A DNA stretch of 64,000 nucleotides from Paracoccus gahaiensis (GCF_005048225.1 NZ_SUNI01000003.1:248001-312000), one strand, 5' to 3'. Positions 1 through 9,712 are shown, counted from the stretch's first letter. The notes: generated from the sequence alone by a model not told the origin. Numbers and translations: made by a program.

Positions 1-283
1 GGTCGGGGGGCGAGGGTTTGATGATGACCTGATACTGGTAGTAGTGCTGCAGCCGGTTGGGGTTCTCTCCGTACCGCCCGTCGGTGGGGCGGCGCGAGGG
101 CTGGACATAGGCGGCGGCCCAGGACCGGCTGCCCAGGGCGCGCAGCGTGGTCGCCGGGTGGAAGGTGCCCGCGCCGACCTCCATGTCGTAGGGCTGCAGG
201 ATGGCGCAGCCCTGTGCCGCCCAATAGGTCTGCAGCGCCAAGATGATCTCCTGGAAGCTGCGGGGTCGGTTGGGGCTGGTCAT
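1..283 (-). CDS. glyQ: Glycyl-tRNA synthetase alpha subunit (5' part)
   Basis: This is the N-terminal part of the alpha subunit of the heterotetrameric glycyl-tRNA synthetase, which charges tRNA-Gly in the cytoplasm. The readable 94 codons begin [18 protein letters not shown] and continue with [20 protein letters not shown] and [17 protein letters not shown], which are hallmark segments of the GlyQ catalytic core. The ATG at 283 is preceded by AAAGGACGG. The gene runs off the left edge, so its 3' end and glyS are not visible. It diverges from the gene at 405. The family call is very secure; only completeness is unknown. Confidence 0.97.
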   Translation of the reverse strand, partial: MTSPNRPRSFQEIILALQTYWAAQGCAILQPYDMEVGAGTFHPATTLRALGSRSWAAAYVQPSRRPTDGRYGENPNRLQHYYQYQVIIKPSPPD

Positions 284-404
284 CGGGCCGTCCTTTTGCA
301 TTAATCGGGGGCAGGGCGCCCGCGTCTTCTAGGCGCAGGGTGCCACAGGGTCAATAAAGGCCGGGCAGCGGGCAGCGGTCCCGCGACAGGATGGCAGGGG
401 CAGG

Positions 405-1766
405 ATGATGGGCAAGGCGACCCCGATGCGGCGGCGCGTGGCGGCGATGGTTCTGGCAACGGCGCTGCCGGGGATGGCGCTGGCGCAGGAGGCGGTGATC
501 CGGCTGGAGGCCAAGCGCCTGCCCGGCGCCGCGACCGAAGCCGCGGCGGGCTGGGCCGCGCGGTTCGACGATGTGGTGACGCTGCCGCTGCCGGGCGGCT
601 GGACCGGGATCGCGCTCGGGCCGCTGGACCCGGCCCAGGCCGAGGCGCGGCTGCGCGATCTGCGCGCGGCGGGTGCGGTGCCGGGGGACAGCTTCGTCAG
701 CGTGCCGGCGCCGGGCACGGCGCTGACGCCGGCGGGGGGTGGTCCCGAGGCGGGCCTTGGGGACGCGACCGCGCCGGTGGCCTCGCCGCCGCCCGGCAGC
801 TTCCTGCAGCTGGCAAGCTTTGCCGACCGCGCCGAGGCCGAGGCGGCGCTGGCCCGGACGCGCGAGGAGTTCCCCGGGGCGGGTCTTTGGGATCTGCCCG
901 AGGGGCGCTTTGCCGTGGCCCTGGGCCCGGTGGCGGAGGAGGCCGCGCGGGCCTGGCTGCCGGTGCTGGCCGAGGCCGGGCTGATCCCCGAGGATGCGAT
1001 GCGCGTCGACGGGGCCGATCTGGGACAGCCGCTGGACGAAGGGCAGGCGCCCGACCTGCCGCTGCCCGATGCGGCGCAACCGCTGCCGCCTCTGCACGAG
1101 GTGCAGCGCGCGCTGCGATGGGCCGGGCATTACGCCGGAGAGATCGACGGCAAGGACGGTCCCATGACCCGCGCCGCGATCCGGGCAGAGATCGCCGAAG
1201 GCCGGGCCTCGACCGATCCCGGCACCGCGCTGCAGCACCTGATCGCCGCGCGCGCGGAGTGGCGCGACCGGATGGGGGTCGCCCCGCTGCGCGACGACGC
1301 GACCGGGCTGACCGTGGCCGCGCCGATGGGCGCGCTGCAATTCGACCGGGCCGAGCGGGCGCTGTCGATCTATGGGCCCCGCGACGGCTCGGGCGCGGCG
1401 CTGATCCTGTTCAGCCAGCCGGGCGGCCAGCAGGAGCTGCTGGATCTGGCGGGGCTGGTGACCGCGCTTGGCTGGGTGCCCGCGCCGGACCGCAATGTGC
1501 GGCAGGGCCATGTCACCCTGCGGGGCGCCAACGACGCCCATATCGGCGCCGCCGAAGGCTGGGTCCGCGACGGCCGGGCCGAGGGCTGGGTGCTGATCTG
1601 GCCCGCAGCCGATCCCGACACGCAGGCCCGGCTGACCGCCGAGCTCAGCGACAGCCTGGCCCGCCACGCCCCCGGCGCGACCGAGGCACCCGCGCCCATG
1701 GACCCCGCAGGCCCTCCCCCCGAAACGATCTCCGCCCCCGACGCCGCGTCCCCCGTCCTGCCCTAG
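405..1766 (+). CDS. Periplasmic SPOR / peptidoglycan-binding-like protein
   Basis: A 453-residue exported protein. A signal peptide ends near residue 28 (..GMALAQEA). Two SPOR-like segments follow, at about residues 30-100 and 130-205 (LQLASFADRAEAEAAL, FAVALGPVAEEAARAWL); such domains bind denuded peptidoglycan in other proteins. Around residues 225-275 there is a peptidoglycan_binding_1-like stretch (VQRALRWAGHYAGEIDGK). The remaining roughly 150 residues form a domain I cannot name, followed by a Pro/Ala-rich tail. ATGs at 405 and 408 are both possible starts behind a GGGGCAGG sequence. It is divergent from glyQ and its stop overlaps that of trkH by four bases (CTAG). An envelope role is inferred; the exact function is unknown. 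Confidence 0.7.
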   Translation: MMGKATPMRRRVAAMVLATALPGMALAQEAVIRLEAKRLPGAATEAAAGWAARFDDVVTLPLPGGWTGIALGPLDPAQAEARLRDLRAAGAVPGDSFVSVPAPGTALTPAGGGPEAGLGDATAPVASPPPGSFLQLASFADRAEAEAALARTREEFPGAGLWDLPEGRFAVALGPVAEEAARAWLPVLAEAGLIPEDAMRVDGADLGQPLDEGQAPDLPLPDAAQPLPPLHEVQRALRWAGHYAGEIDGKDGPMTRAAIRAEIAEGRASTDPGTALQHLIAARAEWRDRMGVAPLRDDATGLTVAAPMGALQFDRAERALSIYGPRDGSGAALILFSQPGGQQELLDLAGLVTALGWVPAPDRNVRQGHVTLRGANDAHIGAAEGWVRDGRAEGWVLIWPAADPDTQARLTAELSDSLARHAPGATEAPAPMDPAGPPPETISAPDAASPVLP

Positions 1767-3214
1767 GCCCGCCAGAAGCGCGGCAGCAGCAGCACCAGGA
1801 CCGAGACCAATTCCAGCCGGCCGAGGAACATCCCGAGGGTCATCAGCCATTTGGCCGAGGTCGGGAATTCGGCGATGGATCCGTTCGGGGTGATCTCGGG
1901 GCCCCAGACAGGGCCGATATTGGCGATGGCGGTCCAGGCGGCGGTCAGGGCGGTGCGCGGATGCAGCCCGGTCAGCGACAGACCGACGATCAGCAGCCCG
2001 AAGGTCAGGAAGAACAGCGTGAAGAAGGCCATGACCGAATCGACCACGTCCTGCTCCAGCGGATGGCCGTCATAGCGCAGCGGATAGACCCGGTGCGGCG
2101 ACTGCATGCGGCGGATCTGGGCGCGCACCGCCTCGAACAGCACCAGATAGCGGAAGACCTTGACCGAACAGCCCGTCGACCCGGTGCAGCCGCCGATCAG
2201 CCCGCAGATGATCAGCACGGTCAGCGACAGATGCCCCCAGCCCGTCATGTCGGTCGAGGCGAAGCCCGTGCCCGAGAAGGTCGAGATGGTGTTGAACACG
2301 GTTTCCCGCAGCAATTCCTCGGGATCCCCGGTCTGCCCCAGCCAGAGGACGCGATAGAGCAGGATGATGATGCAGGCATAGGCGATCCAGCGCAGATAGG
2401 CCCGCACCTGCGTGTCGCGCCACAGGGGCCGCGCCTGCCCGCGCATCAGCTGCACCATGCGGATGAAGGGGATCGAGGCCAGCACCATGAACACGCAGGC
2501 CGCCCATTCCGCAGGCCCCAGAAAGGCGCCGAAGCTGGCATCGTAGTTGGAAAACCCGCCGGTCGAGACGGTACTGAACGCCTGCACGACCGCGTCGAAG
2601 CCACTCATCCCCAGAAGCAGGTAGGTGACGAGGCAGGCGCCCGTCAGGATCAGGTAGAGGCGGGTCATCTCTCCGGCGATCTGGCCCGCGCGGGGCAGCA
2701 CCTTGCCAAGCGTGTCGAAGCCCTCGGACCGGAAGAACTGCATGCCGCCGACCTTCATCACCGGCAGGAAGACCATGGCGACGACGACGATCCCCAGCCC
2801 CCCGGCCCAGTGCAGGATCGCCCGCCACAGATGAATGCCCCGCGCCAGATCGTCCAGCGCCGGAAAGACCGTGGTGCCGGTGGTGGTGAACCCCGACATC
2901 GATTCGAACATCGCGTCGGTGAAGGTCGCATTGGGCATGCCCAGCATGAAGGGCAGGCAGCCGAACAGCGGCAGCACCAGCCAGATCCCCGAGGTCAGCA
3001 GGAAGGCCTGATGCAGGCTCAAGTGGTCATAGCGCCCCGCCGTCGCGGTCGAGACCAGCAGCCCCGCCACCATGGTCAGAGCGCTGGATTGCAAAAAGAC
3101 CTCCCAGTGCGGATCGCCATGCCACCAGTCCACCGCCATGGGCGCCAGCATGAAGGCCCCGAGGACGGTCAGGATCCTGCCGATCGGATGGGCTACGGGG
3201 CGGAGGTCGATCAT
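1763..3214 (-). CDS. trkH: TrkH-family potassium uptake protein
   Basis: Inner-membrane K+-translocating subunit of a Trk/Ktr-type system, 483 residues. The four pore-loop repeats typical of the family are visible: GFTTTGTTVF, STVSTGGFSN, STFSGTGFAS and GGCTGSTGCS, each with the conserved Gly of the selectivity filter. About ten hydrophobic helices alternate with them. I chose the ATG at 3214 (MIDLRPVAHP), because the open frame farther upstream reads through non-membrane, low-quality sequence. No trkA partner lies next to it. The stop overlaps that of the convergent SPOR gene. Confidence 0.93.
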   Translation of the reverse strand: MIDLRPVAHPIGRILTVLGAFMLAPMAVDWWHGDPHWEVFLQSSALTMVAGLLVSTATAGRYDHLSLHQAFLLTSGIWLVLPLFGCLPFMLGMPNATFTDAMFESMSGFTTTGTTVFPALDDLARGIHLWRAILHWAGGLGIVVVAMVFLPVMKVGGMQFFRSEGFDTLGKVLPRAGQIAGEMTRLYLILTGACLVTYLLLGMSGFDAVVQAFSTVSTGGFSNYDASFGAFLGPAEWAACVFMVLASIPFIRMVQLMRGQARPLWRDTQVRAYLRWIAYACIIILLYRVLWLGQTGDPEELLRETVFNTISTFSGTGFASTDMTGWGHLSLTVLIICGLIGGCTGSTGCSVKVFRYLVLFEAVRAQIRRMQSPHRVYPLRYDGHPLEQDVVDSVMAFFTLFFLTFGLLIVGLSLTGLHPRTALTAAWTAIANIGPVWGPEITPNGSIAEFPTSAKWLMTLGMFLGRLELVSVLVLLLPRFWRA

Positions 3215-3331
3215 CGATCCTGCTTGCCGCGCGCCCGTCCGCGCGTCAAGACGGGCCGCACAAGCGCCGGAACTTCCTCGGCCCGGCCCCGCGGGATCGT
3301 CCGATCGGCACCGCATCGCGCCCGCCGCCCC

Positions 3332-3360
3332 TTGAATGGTCCCTCCGGGCAGGTTACGTT
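3332..3360 (+). promoter_or_regulatory. Putative sigma70 promoter of ppx/gppA-rlmE
   Basis: TTGAAT (3332-3337), a 17-base spacer and TACGTT (3355-3360), 32 bases before the ppx start. The spacing is ideal and there is no competing gene on this strand. It is read by eye and unproven. Confidence 0.5.
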
Positions 3361-3391
3361 TTATGCAACCAGTCATCGGAGGGCGTGTGTC

Positions 3392-4513
3392 ATGACGCCC
3401 AAGCGTCCTGCGGGTGCGGGCGCGTTCCCGAACATCACGGTCGAGCCGTCAGGCACCCGACTTCCCGAGGAAGGGCCGCTTTATGCTGCGCTGGACCTCG
3501 GGACGAATTCTTGCCGGATGCTGATTGCCCGTCCGACGGGCAGTCAGTTCCAGGTCATCGACAGCTTCTCCAAGCCGGTTCAGCTTGGTCAGGGGCTGGA
3601 AGCTTCGGGACGCCTGTCCCGCAGTTCGATGGCGCGTACCATCCACGCATTGCAGGTCTGCCGGCGCAAGCTGGACCAGCACAAGGTCCGCAACATGCGC
3701 CTTGTGGCGACCGAGGCCTGCCGCCGGGCCCGCAACAGCCGCGATTTCATGCGCACCATCCGCCGCGAGACCGGCCTGCCGATCGAGATCATCGGCTCCG
3801 AGGAAGAGGCGCAGCTGGCGGTGATCAGCTGCGCGCCCCTGGTCAGCCACAAGACCGAGACGCTGATGGTCGTCGATATCGGCGGCGGGTCCACGGAACT
3901 GGTCTGGATCGACCTCGAGGACGTGGAGCCCAAGGAACGTCCCCGCGCGATCATGCGGCTGGCGGACGGCTTCGGCAATCCGCAGCCCGGCGGCGCGCGG
4001 GTCGTGGACTGGATCAGCGTGCCCCTGGGCGTGGCGACGCTGCGCGATCAGTTCGCCGATGTGGAGGACGATCAGGGCCGCTTCGCGCTGATGAGCTGGT
4101 TCTTCGAGGAGGCCTTGGCAAACTTCACCCCCTATGCGGACGGATCGCCCGACGAGGGGTTCCAGATCATCGGCACCTCGGGCACCGTGACCACGGTCGC
4201 GGCCAGTTTCCTGGGCCTGCGCCGCTATGACCGCACCAAGGTGGACGGGCTGGAGATGACCAGCGACCAGATCGACCGGGTGATCCATTCCTATCTGCAG
4301 CTGGGTCCCGAGGGACGGCGCACCGATCCGCGCATCGGGCGCGAGCGGCATGCGCTGATCATGTCGGGGGCGGCGATCCTGCAGACATTGATGCGCGTCT
4401 GGCCCACCAACAAGCTGTCGGTGGCCGATCGCGGGCTGCGCGAGGGGTTGCTTTATGCTCAGATGGTGCGCGATGGGGTCCTGACGCCGGACGGCCTGAA
4501 CGGAGTGGCATGA
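3392..4513 (+). CDS. ppx: Exopolyphosphatase / pppGpp phosphohydrolase family protein
   Basis: A 373-residue member of the Ppx/GppA family (ASKHA fold), which hydrolyses polyphosphate or the gamma-phosphate of pppGpp. The phosphate-binding motifs are present: [16 protein letters not shown] near residue 35, EEAQLAVIS in the middle, and [13 protein letters not shown], then GTSGTVTT. The ATG at 3392 is chosen because GGAGGG lies at the right distance. The much longer open frame to the left overlaps the SPOR gene out of frame and is not real. It sits one base before rlmE and is probably co-transcribed with it. Whether it acts as Ppx or GppA cannot be decided from sequence alone. Confidence 0.92.
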   Translation: MTPKRPAGAGAFPNITVEPSGTRLPEEGPLYAALDLGTNSCRMLIARPTGSQFQVIDSFSKPVQLGQGLEASGRLSRSSMARTIHALQVCRRKLDQHKVRNMRLVATEACRRARNSRDFMRTIRRETGLPIEIIGSEEEAQLAVISCAPLVSHKTETLMVVDIGGGSTELVWIDLEDVEPKERPRAIMRLADGFGNPQPGGARVVDWISVPLGVATLRDQFADVEDDQGRFALMSWFFEEALANFTPYADGSPDEGFQIIGTSGTVTTVAASFLGLRRYDRTKVDGLEMTSDQIDRVIHSYLQLGPEGRRTDPRIGRERHALIMSGAAILQTLMRVWPTNKLSVADRGLREGLLYAQMVRDGVLTPDGLNGVA

Positions 4514-4514
4514 G

Positions 4515-5258
4515 ATGACGAAGACACCGACCAGCCGCGAGGGCAAGACCAGCGGCCGCGGCGCCCGCGACCTGCGCGTGCGCGTGAAATCGGCCAAGGG
4601 GCGCAAGCTGTCCTCGACCCTGTGGCTGGAACGGCAGCTGAACGACCCTTACGTGGTGCGTGCCAAGCGCGAGGGCTATCGCGGGCGGGCGGCCTACAAG
4701 ATCCTGGAGCTGGACGACAAGTACCGCTTTTTGGTGCCCGGCGCGCGCGTGGTCGATCTGGGCTGCGCGCCCGGCGGCTGGTGCCAGGTGGCCGTGGCCC
4801 GCGTGAATTCCCTGGGCGAGAAATCGGGCAAGAAGGTCGGGCGCGTGCTGGGGCTGGACCTGCAGGAGGTCGACCAGATCCCCGGCGCCGAGATCCATGT
4901 GCTGGATTTCCTGGCCGAGGGGGCCGACGATCAGGTCAAGGCCTGGCTGGGCGGGCCGGCCGATGTGGTGATGTCGGACATGGCGGCCTCCAGCTCGGGG
5001 CACAAGGGCACCGACCACATCCGCATCGTGGCGCTGGTCGAGGCGGCAGCGCAGCTGGCCTTCGACGTGCTGGAGCCGGGCGGCACCTTCGTCGCCAAGG
5101 TGCTGGCGGGCGGCGCCGAGGTCGAGATGCAGACCCTGCTGAAGAAGCGCTTCACCAAGGTCGTCAACGTCAAGCCTCCGGCCAGCCGCAGCGATTCGTC
5201 CGAGAAGTTCGTGGTGGCCACCGGGTTCAAGGGACGCGAGCAGGCTGACCAGGACTGA
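4515..5258 (+). CDS. rlmE: 23S rRNA (uridine-2552-2'-O)-methyltransferase RlmE (FtsJ/RrmJ)
   Basis: A 247-residue SAM-dependent methyltransferase that modifies U2552 in the A loop of 23S rRNA, a late step of 50S assembly. After a basic N-terminal extension come the substrate-side Lys region ([22 protein letters not shown]), the SAM-binding motif [15 protein letters not shown], the catalytic Asp region (VVMSDMA), the catalytic Lys strand (GTFVAKVL) and a final [12 protein letters not shown]. These match the KDKE tetrad of the family. The start is one base after the ppx stop, so translation is probably coupled. Confidence 0.95.
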   Translation: MTKTPTSREGKTSGRGARDLRVRVKSAKGRKLSSTLWLERQLNDPYVVRAKREGYRGRAAYKILELDDKYRFLVPGARVVDLGCAPGGWCQVAVARVNSLGEKSGKKVGRVLGLDLQEVDQIPGAEIHVLDFLAEGADDQVKAWLGGPADVVMSDMAASSSGHKGTDHIRIVALVEAAAQLAFDVLEPGGTFVAKVLAGGAEVEMQTLLKKRFTKVVNVKPPASRSDSSEKFVVATGFKGREQADQD

Positions 5259-5350
5259 CGGGGGCGTTTCTGTCGGCCGCCGGGCAGACGTCACGCTGCG
5301 ATGGATGCTTTCAGGACGATGAAAGGCTGAGGGCGGAGGTCCGTCTGACC

Positions 5351-6238
5351 TCACGGCTGGCGCATCTGCACACGATAGGCCTCGGGCGTGCGGCCGGTGG
5401 CGGTCACGAAGGCGCGGGTCAGGTGGGCGTGGCTGGCATAGCCCAGATCCTGCGCGATCCGCCCCGGAGGGCAGTCGGTGTGACGCAGCAGCTCGGCCGC
5501 CCGGTCCAGCCGCAGCCCGTGCAGCAGGTCCACCGCCCGACGTCCCCGCGCCTCGAGGCAGCTGCGGTCCAGGACCGTCAGCGTGGTGCCCAGATCCTGC
5601 GCCAGCCCCGCGAGGCTGCGGCATTGGCCCAGCTCGACCGCCGCCAGCGCCAAGAACCGCTCGACCAGCGGGCGGTCGGGGCGGGGTGCGTCGGCATTGG
5701 CCGCATTCCCGCGCGTGGCGGCAGGGACGCGGCCCGGTTCGGGATCAAGACGCGACAGGCGCAGGGACAGAAGGTTCAGATGGCAGGCCAGCGCCCGGCG
5801 GTCTGTGGCCCGCGCGGCCTCGTCGGCCAGATCGCGCAGGGTGACCAGCAGGGCCGCACCGCCCGCGCCCGGATGACCGGCGGTCACCTGCCGGGGCAGG
5901 GCTGGGTCCAGATCGGTCGTCAGATCGGGGGCGAGGGTCAGGACATGCCCCTCGGCCCCGGGCAGGGGATGGGCGGCCAAGGCGGTGCCGGCGGGGATGA
6001 AACGCAGCGAGCCGGGCTGCATCTCGGTCGCCTGCCGCGCGATCTGCAGGCGCATCCGGCCCGAGACCAGCCAGATCAGCAGGTGCTCGGGGCGCGTGCG
6101 GGGCAGGGCGGGGGTGCCGCCGCGCCGAACCCCCGGCCCGGCCCAGGCAAAGGCGGCCAGCGGCATCAGCCTGAGACCGGGCCGGTGGGGGGCAAGACGG
6201 GAGGGCGCGGCGCTTGGTACCGGGTCGGGATGCGTCAT
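5351..6238 (-). CDS. AraC-family transcriptional regulator
   Basis: A DNA-binding regulator with a C-terminal AraC double helix-turn-helix. Residues from about 195 on read LAGLAQDLGTTLTVLDRSCLEARGRRAVDLLHGLRLDRAAELL and IAQDLGYASHAHLTRAFVTATGRTPEAYR, the second being the classic AraC signature. The N-terminal half resembles a cupin-type sensor domain (LLIWLVSGRMRLQI, GSLRFIPAGTALAAHPL). The ATG at 6238 gives a normal 295-residue length. The frame is open to an ATG at 6415, which would give 354 residues; neither start has a strong SD. It stands alone and is convergent with rlmE, so no target is suggested by context. Confidence 0.85.
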   Translation of the reverse strand: MTHPDPVPSAAPSRLAPHRPGLRLMPLAAFAWAGPGVRRGGTPALPRTRPEHLLIWLVSGRMRLQIARQATEMQPGSLRFIPAGTALAAHPLPGAEGHVLTLAPDLTTDLDPALPRQVTAGHPGAGGAALLVTLRDLADEAARATDRRALACHLNLLSLRLSRLDPEPGRVPAATRGNAANADAPRPDRPLVERFLALAAVELGQCRSLAGLAQDLGTTLTVLDRSCLEARGRRAVDLLHGLRLDRAAELLRHTDCPPGRIAQDLGYASHAHLTRAFVTATGRTPEAYRVQMRQP

Positions 6239-6553
6239 GGGTCCCGCAGCATCGGTCGGCGCGGCCCAGGGGATCGGCGGGGTTCCGGCCTCGGGGATGC
6301 GGGCCGCGGTCACCGCCTCGGCGGCGCAGGGCGGTCGGGCAGGGGCCTGTGGCCTCAGCCGTGTCGGAGAGAAGGGGAACCCCTCCTGCCAGTGCGTGCG
6401 ACCCCAAAGCGTCATGATGTCCGCGTCCGATCAACAAGGTGCAGGGGCCGTGATGCGTCAGCGCGTGCCCCGTGGCACGCCTTACAGCATCCTTGGCCTC
6501 ACATTATGAAAACGCGGTTGACGCAGCAGAGGTTTCGCAATCAGAACGCGAGT
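6239..6553. other. Gap between AraC regulator and miaA
   Basis: About 315 bases with no supported gene, unless the AraC regulator starts at 6415. On the minus strand a CATAAT -10-like element lies at 6503-6508, which could serve the regulator. No hairpin or repeat stands out. Confidence 0.4.
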
Positions 6554-7444
6554 TCACGCAGTTGCGTTGCCGGCCTGCCACATCTGCCAGTCGCGCATCC
6601 GCCCCCGGAACCAGATCCGCTGCGCCTTGGCATATTGGCGCGAGGCGATGACCGCCCGCTCGCGCGCCTGCGCCAGCGTCAGATGGCCCTGCAGATGGGC
6701 GATCAGCTCGGGCGCGCCGATGGCCTTGGCCCATTGCGCCGCCGGATCCCAGAGGGGCAGCATCGCGCGCACCTCGTCCAGCGCGCCCTGATCCAGCATG
6801 GTGTCAAAGCGCAGGGCGATGCGCTCCGCCAGCCAGTCGCGGTCGGCGGTGATCACGAGGCGCTGGCACTCGGCGGGGGCGATCAGCGGTGGCGGCGTGT
6901 CGGCCTGCCAGTCGGCGATGCCGCGCCCGGTGGCCTGCCAGACCTCCCACGCTCGCTGGACGCGGGCGGGGTTCTGCAGGTCGATGGCCGCGCGCGAGGG
7001 GGCGTCCAGCTCGGCCACCAGCGCCGCCAGACCGCCCGGTTCGGCCAGCCGCGCATCGGCCAGGCGGCGCAGATCCGGCGGCGTGGCGGGGATCGGTGCC
7101 AACCCCCGCGTCAGCGCGGTCAGGTACAGCCCGGTGCCCCCCGCCACGATCAGCCGCTGCCCGGTCAGGGCCGCCACCTCGCGCAGCCAGTCGCCGACCG
7201 ACCAGACCTCGCCCGGCGCGACATGGCCGTAAAGCGCATGGGGCGCCGCCGCCAGATCAGCCGCCGAGGGGCGCGCCGTCAGCACCCGCCAGCAGGACCA
7301 GACCTGCAGCGCATCGGCATTGACCACCAGCCCGCCCTGTGCCTCTGCCACGGCCAGCGCCAGCGCCGATTTGCCACTGGCGGTCGGTCCCGCGATCAGC
7401 AGGTGGCGCGAGGCGTCGATCTGTGTCAGGTCAGGGTCGCGCAT
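6554..7444 (-). CDS. miaA: tRNA dimethylallyltransferase
   Basis: A 296-residue enzyme that transfers dimethylallyl from DMAPP to N6 of A37 in tRNAs reading UNN codons. The P-loop LLIAGPTASGKSALA is near residue 15-30. VNADALQVWSCWRVLTARPS follows, the region that recognises DMAPP and A37, with D/Q as expected, then GGTGLYLTAL and the basic C-terminal SRQYAKAQRIWFR motif. The start at 7444 is preceded by GGAGGACCC; the longer frame runs into the pyrH leader. It is divergent from pyrH. Confidence 0.95.
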   Translation of the reverse strand: MRDPDLTQIDASRHLLIAGPTASGKSALALAVAEAQGGLVVNADALQVWSCWRVLTARPSAADLAAAPHALYGHVAPGEVWSVGDWLREVAALTGQRLIVAGGTGLYLTALTRGLAPIPATPPDLRRLADARLAEPGGLAALVAELDAPSRAAIDLQNPARVQRAWEVWQATGRGIADWQADTPPPLIAPAECQRLVITADRDWLAERIALRFDTMLDQGALDEVRAMLPLWDPAAQWAKAIGAPELIAHLQGHLTLAQARERAVIASRQYAKAQRIWFRGRMRDWQMWQAGNATA

Positions 7445-7526
7445 GGGTCCTCCGGGCAGTTGAACCTTCGGGCCTTTTGCGACATTTAACGGCGCGATGA
7501 AAGCGACCGGCGACAGGAGCCCCCCG

Positions 7527-8252
7527 ATGACCACCGAGACCCCCAGGCAATATGGCCGCGTGATGCTGAAGATCTCGGGCGAGGCGCTGATGGGCGACCA
7601 GGGCTATGGCCTGCATCCGCCCACCGTCGCCCGCATCGCCAGCGAGGTCGAGGCCGTGCAGGCGATGGGCGTCGAGGTCTGCATGGTCATCGGCGGCGGC
7701 AACATCTTCCGCGGGCTGCAGGGCAGCGCGCAGGGGATGGAGCGGACCACCGCCGACTATATGGGCATGCTCGCCACGGTGATGAACGCGCTGGCCATGC
7801 AATCCTCGCTCGAGGCGCGGGGCCTGCATTGCCGCGTGATCAGCGCGATCCGCATGGACGAGGTCTGCGAGCCCTATATCCGCCGCCGCGCCATCCGCCA
7901 TCTGGAGAAGAAGCGCATCGTGATCTTCGCCGCCGGCACCGGAAACCCGTATTTCACCACCGACACGGCCGCGACCCTGCGCGCATCGGAAATGAACTGC
8001 GAGGTCATCTTCAAGGGCACCAAGGTCGATGGGGTCTATGACAAGGATCCGGTCAAGCACGCGGATGCGCAGCGCTATGGCGATGTGACCTATGACGAGG
8101 TGCTGCAGAAGCATCTGGGCGTGATGGACGCCTCGGCCATCGCGCTGGCCCGCGACAACAAGCTGCCGATCATCGTCTTCTCGCTGGATGCGCCGGGCGG
8201 GTTCCGGTCGATCCTGGAGGGGCGCGGAACCTATACCCGTGTCCATCACTGA
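7527..8252 (+). CDS. pyrH: UMP kinase
   Basis: Cytoplasmic UMP kinase, 241 residues, phosphorylating UMP to UDP for nucleotide and cell-wall precursor supply. Family motifs are clear: [65 protein letters not shown] and [13 protein letters not shown]. The ATG at 7527 is used because AGGAG lies upstream; the frame extends a further ten codons to 7497 without an SD. The channel gene starts seven bases after its stop, so the two are likely one transcript. frr, its usual neighbour, follows after the channel gene. Confidence 0.96.
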   Translation: MTTETPRQYGRVMLKISGEALMGDQGYGLHPPTVARIASEVEAVQAMGVEVCMVIGGGNIFRGLQGSAQGMERTTADYMGMLATVMNALAMQSSLEARGLHCRVISAIRMDEVCEPYIRRRAIRHLEKKRIVIFAAGTGNPYFTTDTAATLRASEMNCEVIFKGTKVDGVYDKDPVKHADAQRYGDVTYDEVLQKHLGVMDASAIALARDNKLPIIVFSLDAPGGFRSILEGRGTYTRVHH

Positions 8253-8259
8253 GCCTGCC

Positions 8260-9051
8260 ATGACCCTGCGCGCGCGCGTCGACGCGTTCATCCACGGCCC
8301 CCGGGCCCAGGCCTTCATCATGGCCGTCATCCTGTTCAACGCCCTGATCCTGGGGCTGGAGACCTCGCGCACGCTGATGGCGGCGGCGGGGCCGCTGATC
8401 CTGGCGCTGGACGCGCTGTGCCTGATGATCTTCGTGGTCGAGATCGGGCTGAAGCTGTTCGCGCGCGGCCCGCGCTTCTTCCGCGACGGCTGGAACATCT
8501 TTGACGTGATCGTGGTGGGCATCGCGCTGATGCCCGCGACCCAAGGGCTGTCGGTGCTGCGCGCGCTGCGCATCCTGCGTCTGCTGCGCATCGTGTCGGT
8601 CACGCCGCGCCTGCGCCGCGTGGTCGAGGGGTTCCTGTCGGCCCTGCCCGGCATGGCCTCGGTCTTCCTGCTGATGGGGATCATCTTCTACATCTTCGCG
8701 GTGATGGCGACCAAGCTGTTCGCGGCGGCCTTTCCCGACTGGTTCGGGGATCTGGGCAACTCGGCCTATTCGCTGTTCCAGATCATGACGCTGGAAAGCT
8801 GGTCGATGGGCATCGTGCGCCCGGTGATGGAGGTGTTCCCGCAGGCCTGGATCTTCTTCGTGCCCTTCATCCTGGTCACCACCTTTGCGGTGATGAACCT
8901 GGTGGTCGGCCTGATCGTGAACTCGATGCAGGAGGCCCATCAGGAGGAAGGCAATGCCGCCACCGAGGCCTATCGCGACGAGGTGCTGGCGCGCCTGACC
9001 ACCATCGAGGAACGCCTGTCCCGGCAGGAGGGCGGGGGCACGCGATCCTGA
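8260..9051 (+). CDS. Voltage-gated sodium channel, NaChBac (BacNav) family
   Basis: A 263-residue six-helix ion channel subunit. S1-S3 occupy residues 15-95. S4 (100-120) carries the voltage-sensor arginines R101, R104, R107 and R110 at three-residue spacing in VLRALRILRLLRIV. S5 follows, and the pore loop TLESWSMG has its Glu at residue 179. This matches the BacNav filter (TLESWAS in NaChBac) and favours Na+ over K+ selectivity. S6 is VTTFAVMNLVVGLIVNSMQ, followed by an acidic helical tail of the kind that forms a tetramer coiled coil. I start at the ATG at 8260 because the longer frame overlaps pyrH. Paracoccus BacNav channels are known. Its place between pyrH and frr is notable. Confidence 0.92.
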   Translation: MTLRARVDAFIHGPRAQAFIMAVILFNALILGLETSRTLMAAAGPLILALDALCLMIFVVEIGLKLFARGPRFFRDGWNIFDVIVVGIALMPATQGLSVLRALRILRLLRIVSVTPRLRRVVEGFLSALPGMASVFLLMGIIFYIFAVMATKLFAAAFPDWFGDLGNSAYSLFQIMTLESWSMGIVRPVMEVFPQAWIFFVPFILVTTFAVMNLVVGLIVNSMQEAHQEEGNAATEAYRDEVLARLTTIEERLSRQEGGGTRS

Positions 9052-9082
9052 TCACAGCTTGCCGAATGTGCAGGCAAAGGCT

Positions 9083-9111
9083 TTGCCAAGCTGCGGCAGA
9101 GTGGTTACAAG
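9083..9111 (+). promoter_or_regulatory. Putative sigma70 promoter of frr
   Basis: TTGCCA (9083-9088), 17 bases, TACAAG (9106-9111), ending 30 bases before the frr ATG. It suggests that frr and the genes after it can be transcribed independently of pyrH. Read by eye. Confidence 0.4.
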
Positions 9112-9141
9112 CGGAAAAAATCAAGACAGAAGGCAGTCCAC

Positions 9142-9705
9142 ATGGCTGAGGACATCGACATCGACACCGACGATCTGGAACGGCGCATGAAGGGTGCCAT
9201 GGACAGCCTGCGCGGCGAATTTTCCAGCCTGCGCACCGGACGGGCCGCGGCCTCGATGCTGGACCCGGTGCAGGTGGACGCCTATGGGCAGATGACCCCG
9301 ATCAACCAGCTGGGGACGGTCAACGTGCCGGAATCGCGGATGGTGACGATCAACATCTGGGACAAGGCCATGGTCGGCAAGGTCGAGAAGGCCATCCGCG
9401 AAAGCGGCCTGGGCATCAACCCGCAGCTGAACGGCACGATCATCATGCTGCCGATCCCCGAGCTGAACGAGGAACGCCGCCGCGAGCTGACCAAGGTCGC
9501 CGCCCAATATGCCGAAAGCGCCCGGGTCTCGATCCGGAACGTGCGTCGCGACGGCATGGATCGGGTCAAGAAGGGCAAGGCCAACGGCATGCCCGAGGAC
9601 GACCAGAAGCTGTACGAAACCGAGATCCAGTCCCTGACCGACCGCATGATCGCGGCGGTGGACGAGGCGCTGACGGCCAAGCAGGCCGAAATCATGCAGG
9701 TCTGA
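9142..9705 (+). CDS. frr: Ribosome recycling factor
   Basis: A 187-residue protein that, with EF-G, splits the post-termination ribosome. The hallmark segments are present: [44 protein letters not shown], and the hinge/C-terminal helix [32 protein letters not shown]. Length matches the family. It is followed at seven bases by uppS, at the head of the isoprenoid/envelope gene run. Confidence 0.97.
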   Translation: MAEDIDIDTDDLERRMKGAMDSLRGEFSSLRTGRAAASMLDPVQVDAYGQMTPINQLGTVNVPESRMVTINIWDKAMVGKVEKAIRESGLGINPQLNGTIIMLPIPELNEERRRELTKVAAQYAESARVSIRNVRRDGMDRVKKGKANGMPEDDQKLYETEIQSLTDRMIAAVDEALTAKQAEIMQV

Positions 9706-9712
9706 GACGGCA

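Noticed and set aside
887..4513. 1208-codon open frame on the plus strand
   Set aside because: Only its last 374 codons (from 3392) are ppx. The rest runs out of frame through the SPOR gene and antisense to trkH, with Arg/Gly/Ala-rich composition typical of high-GC shadow frames.
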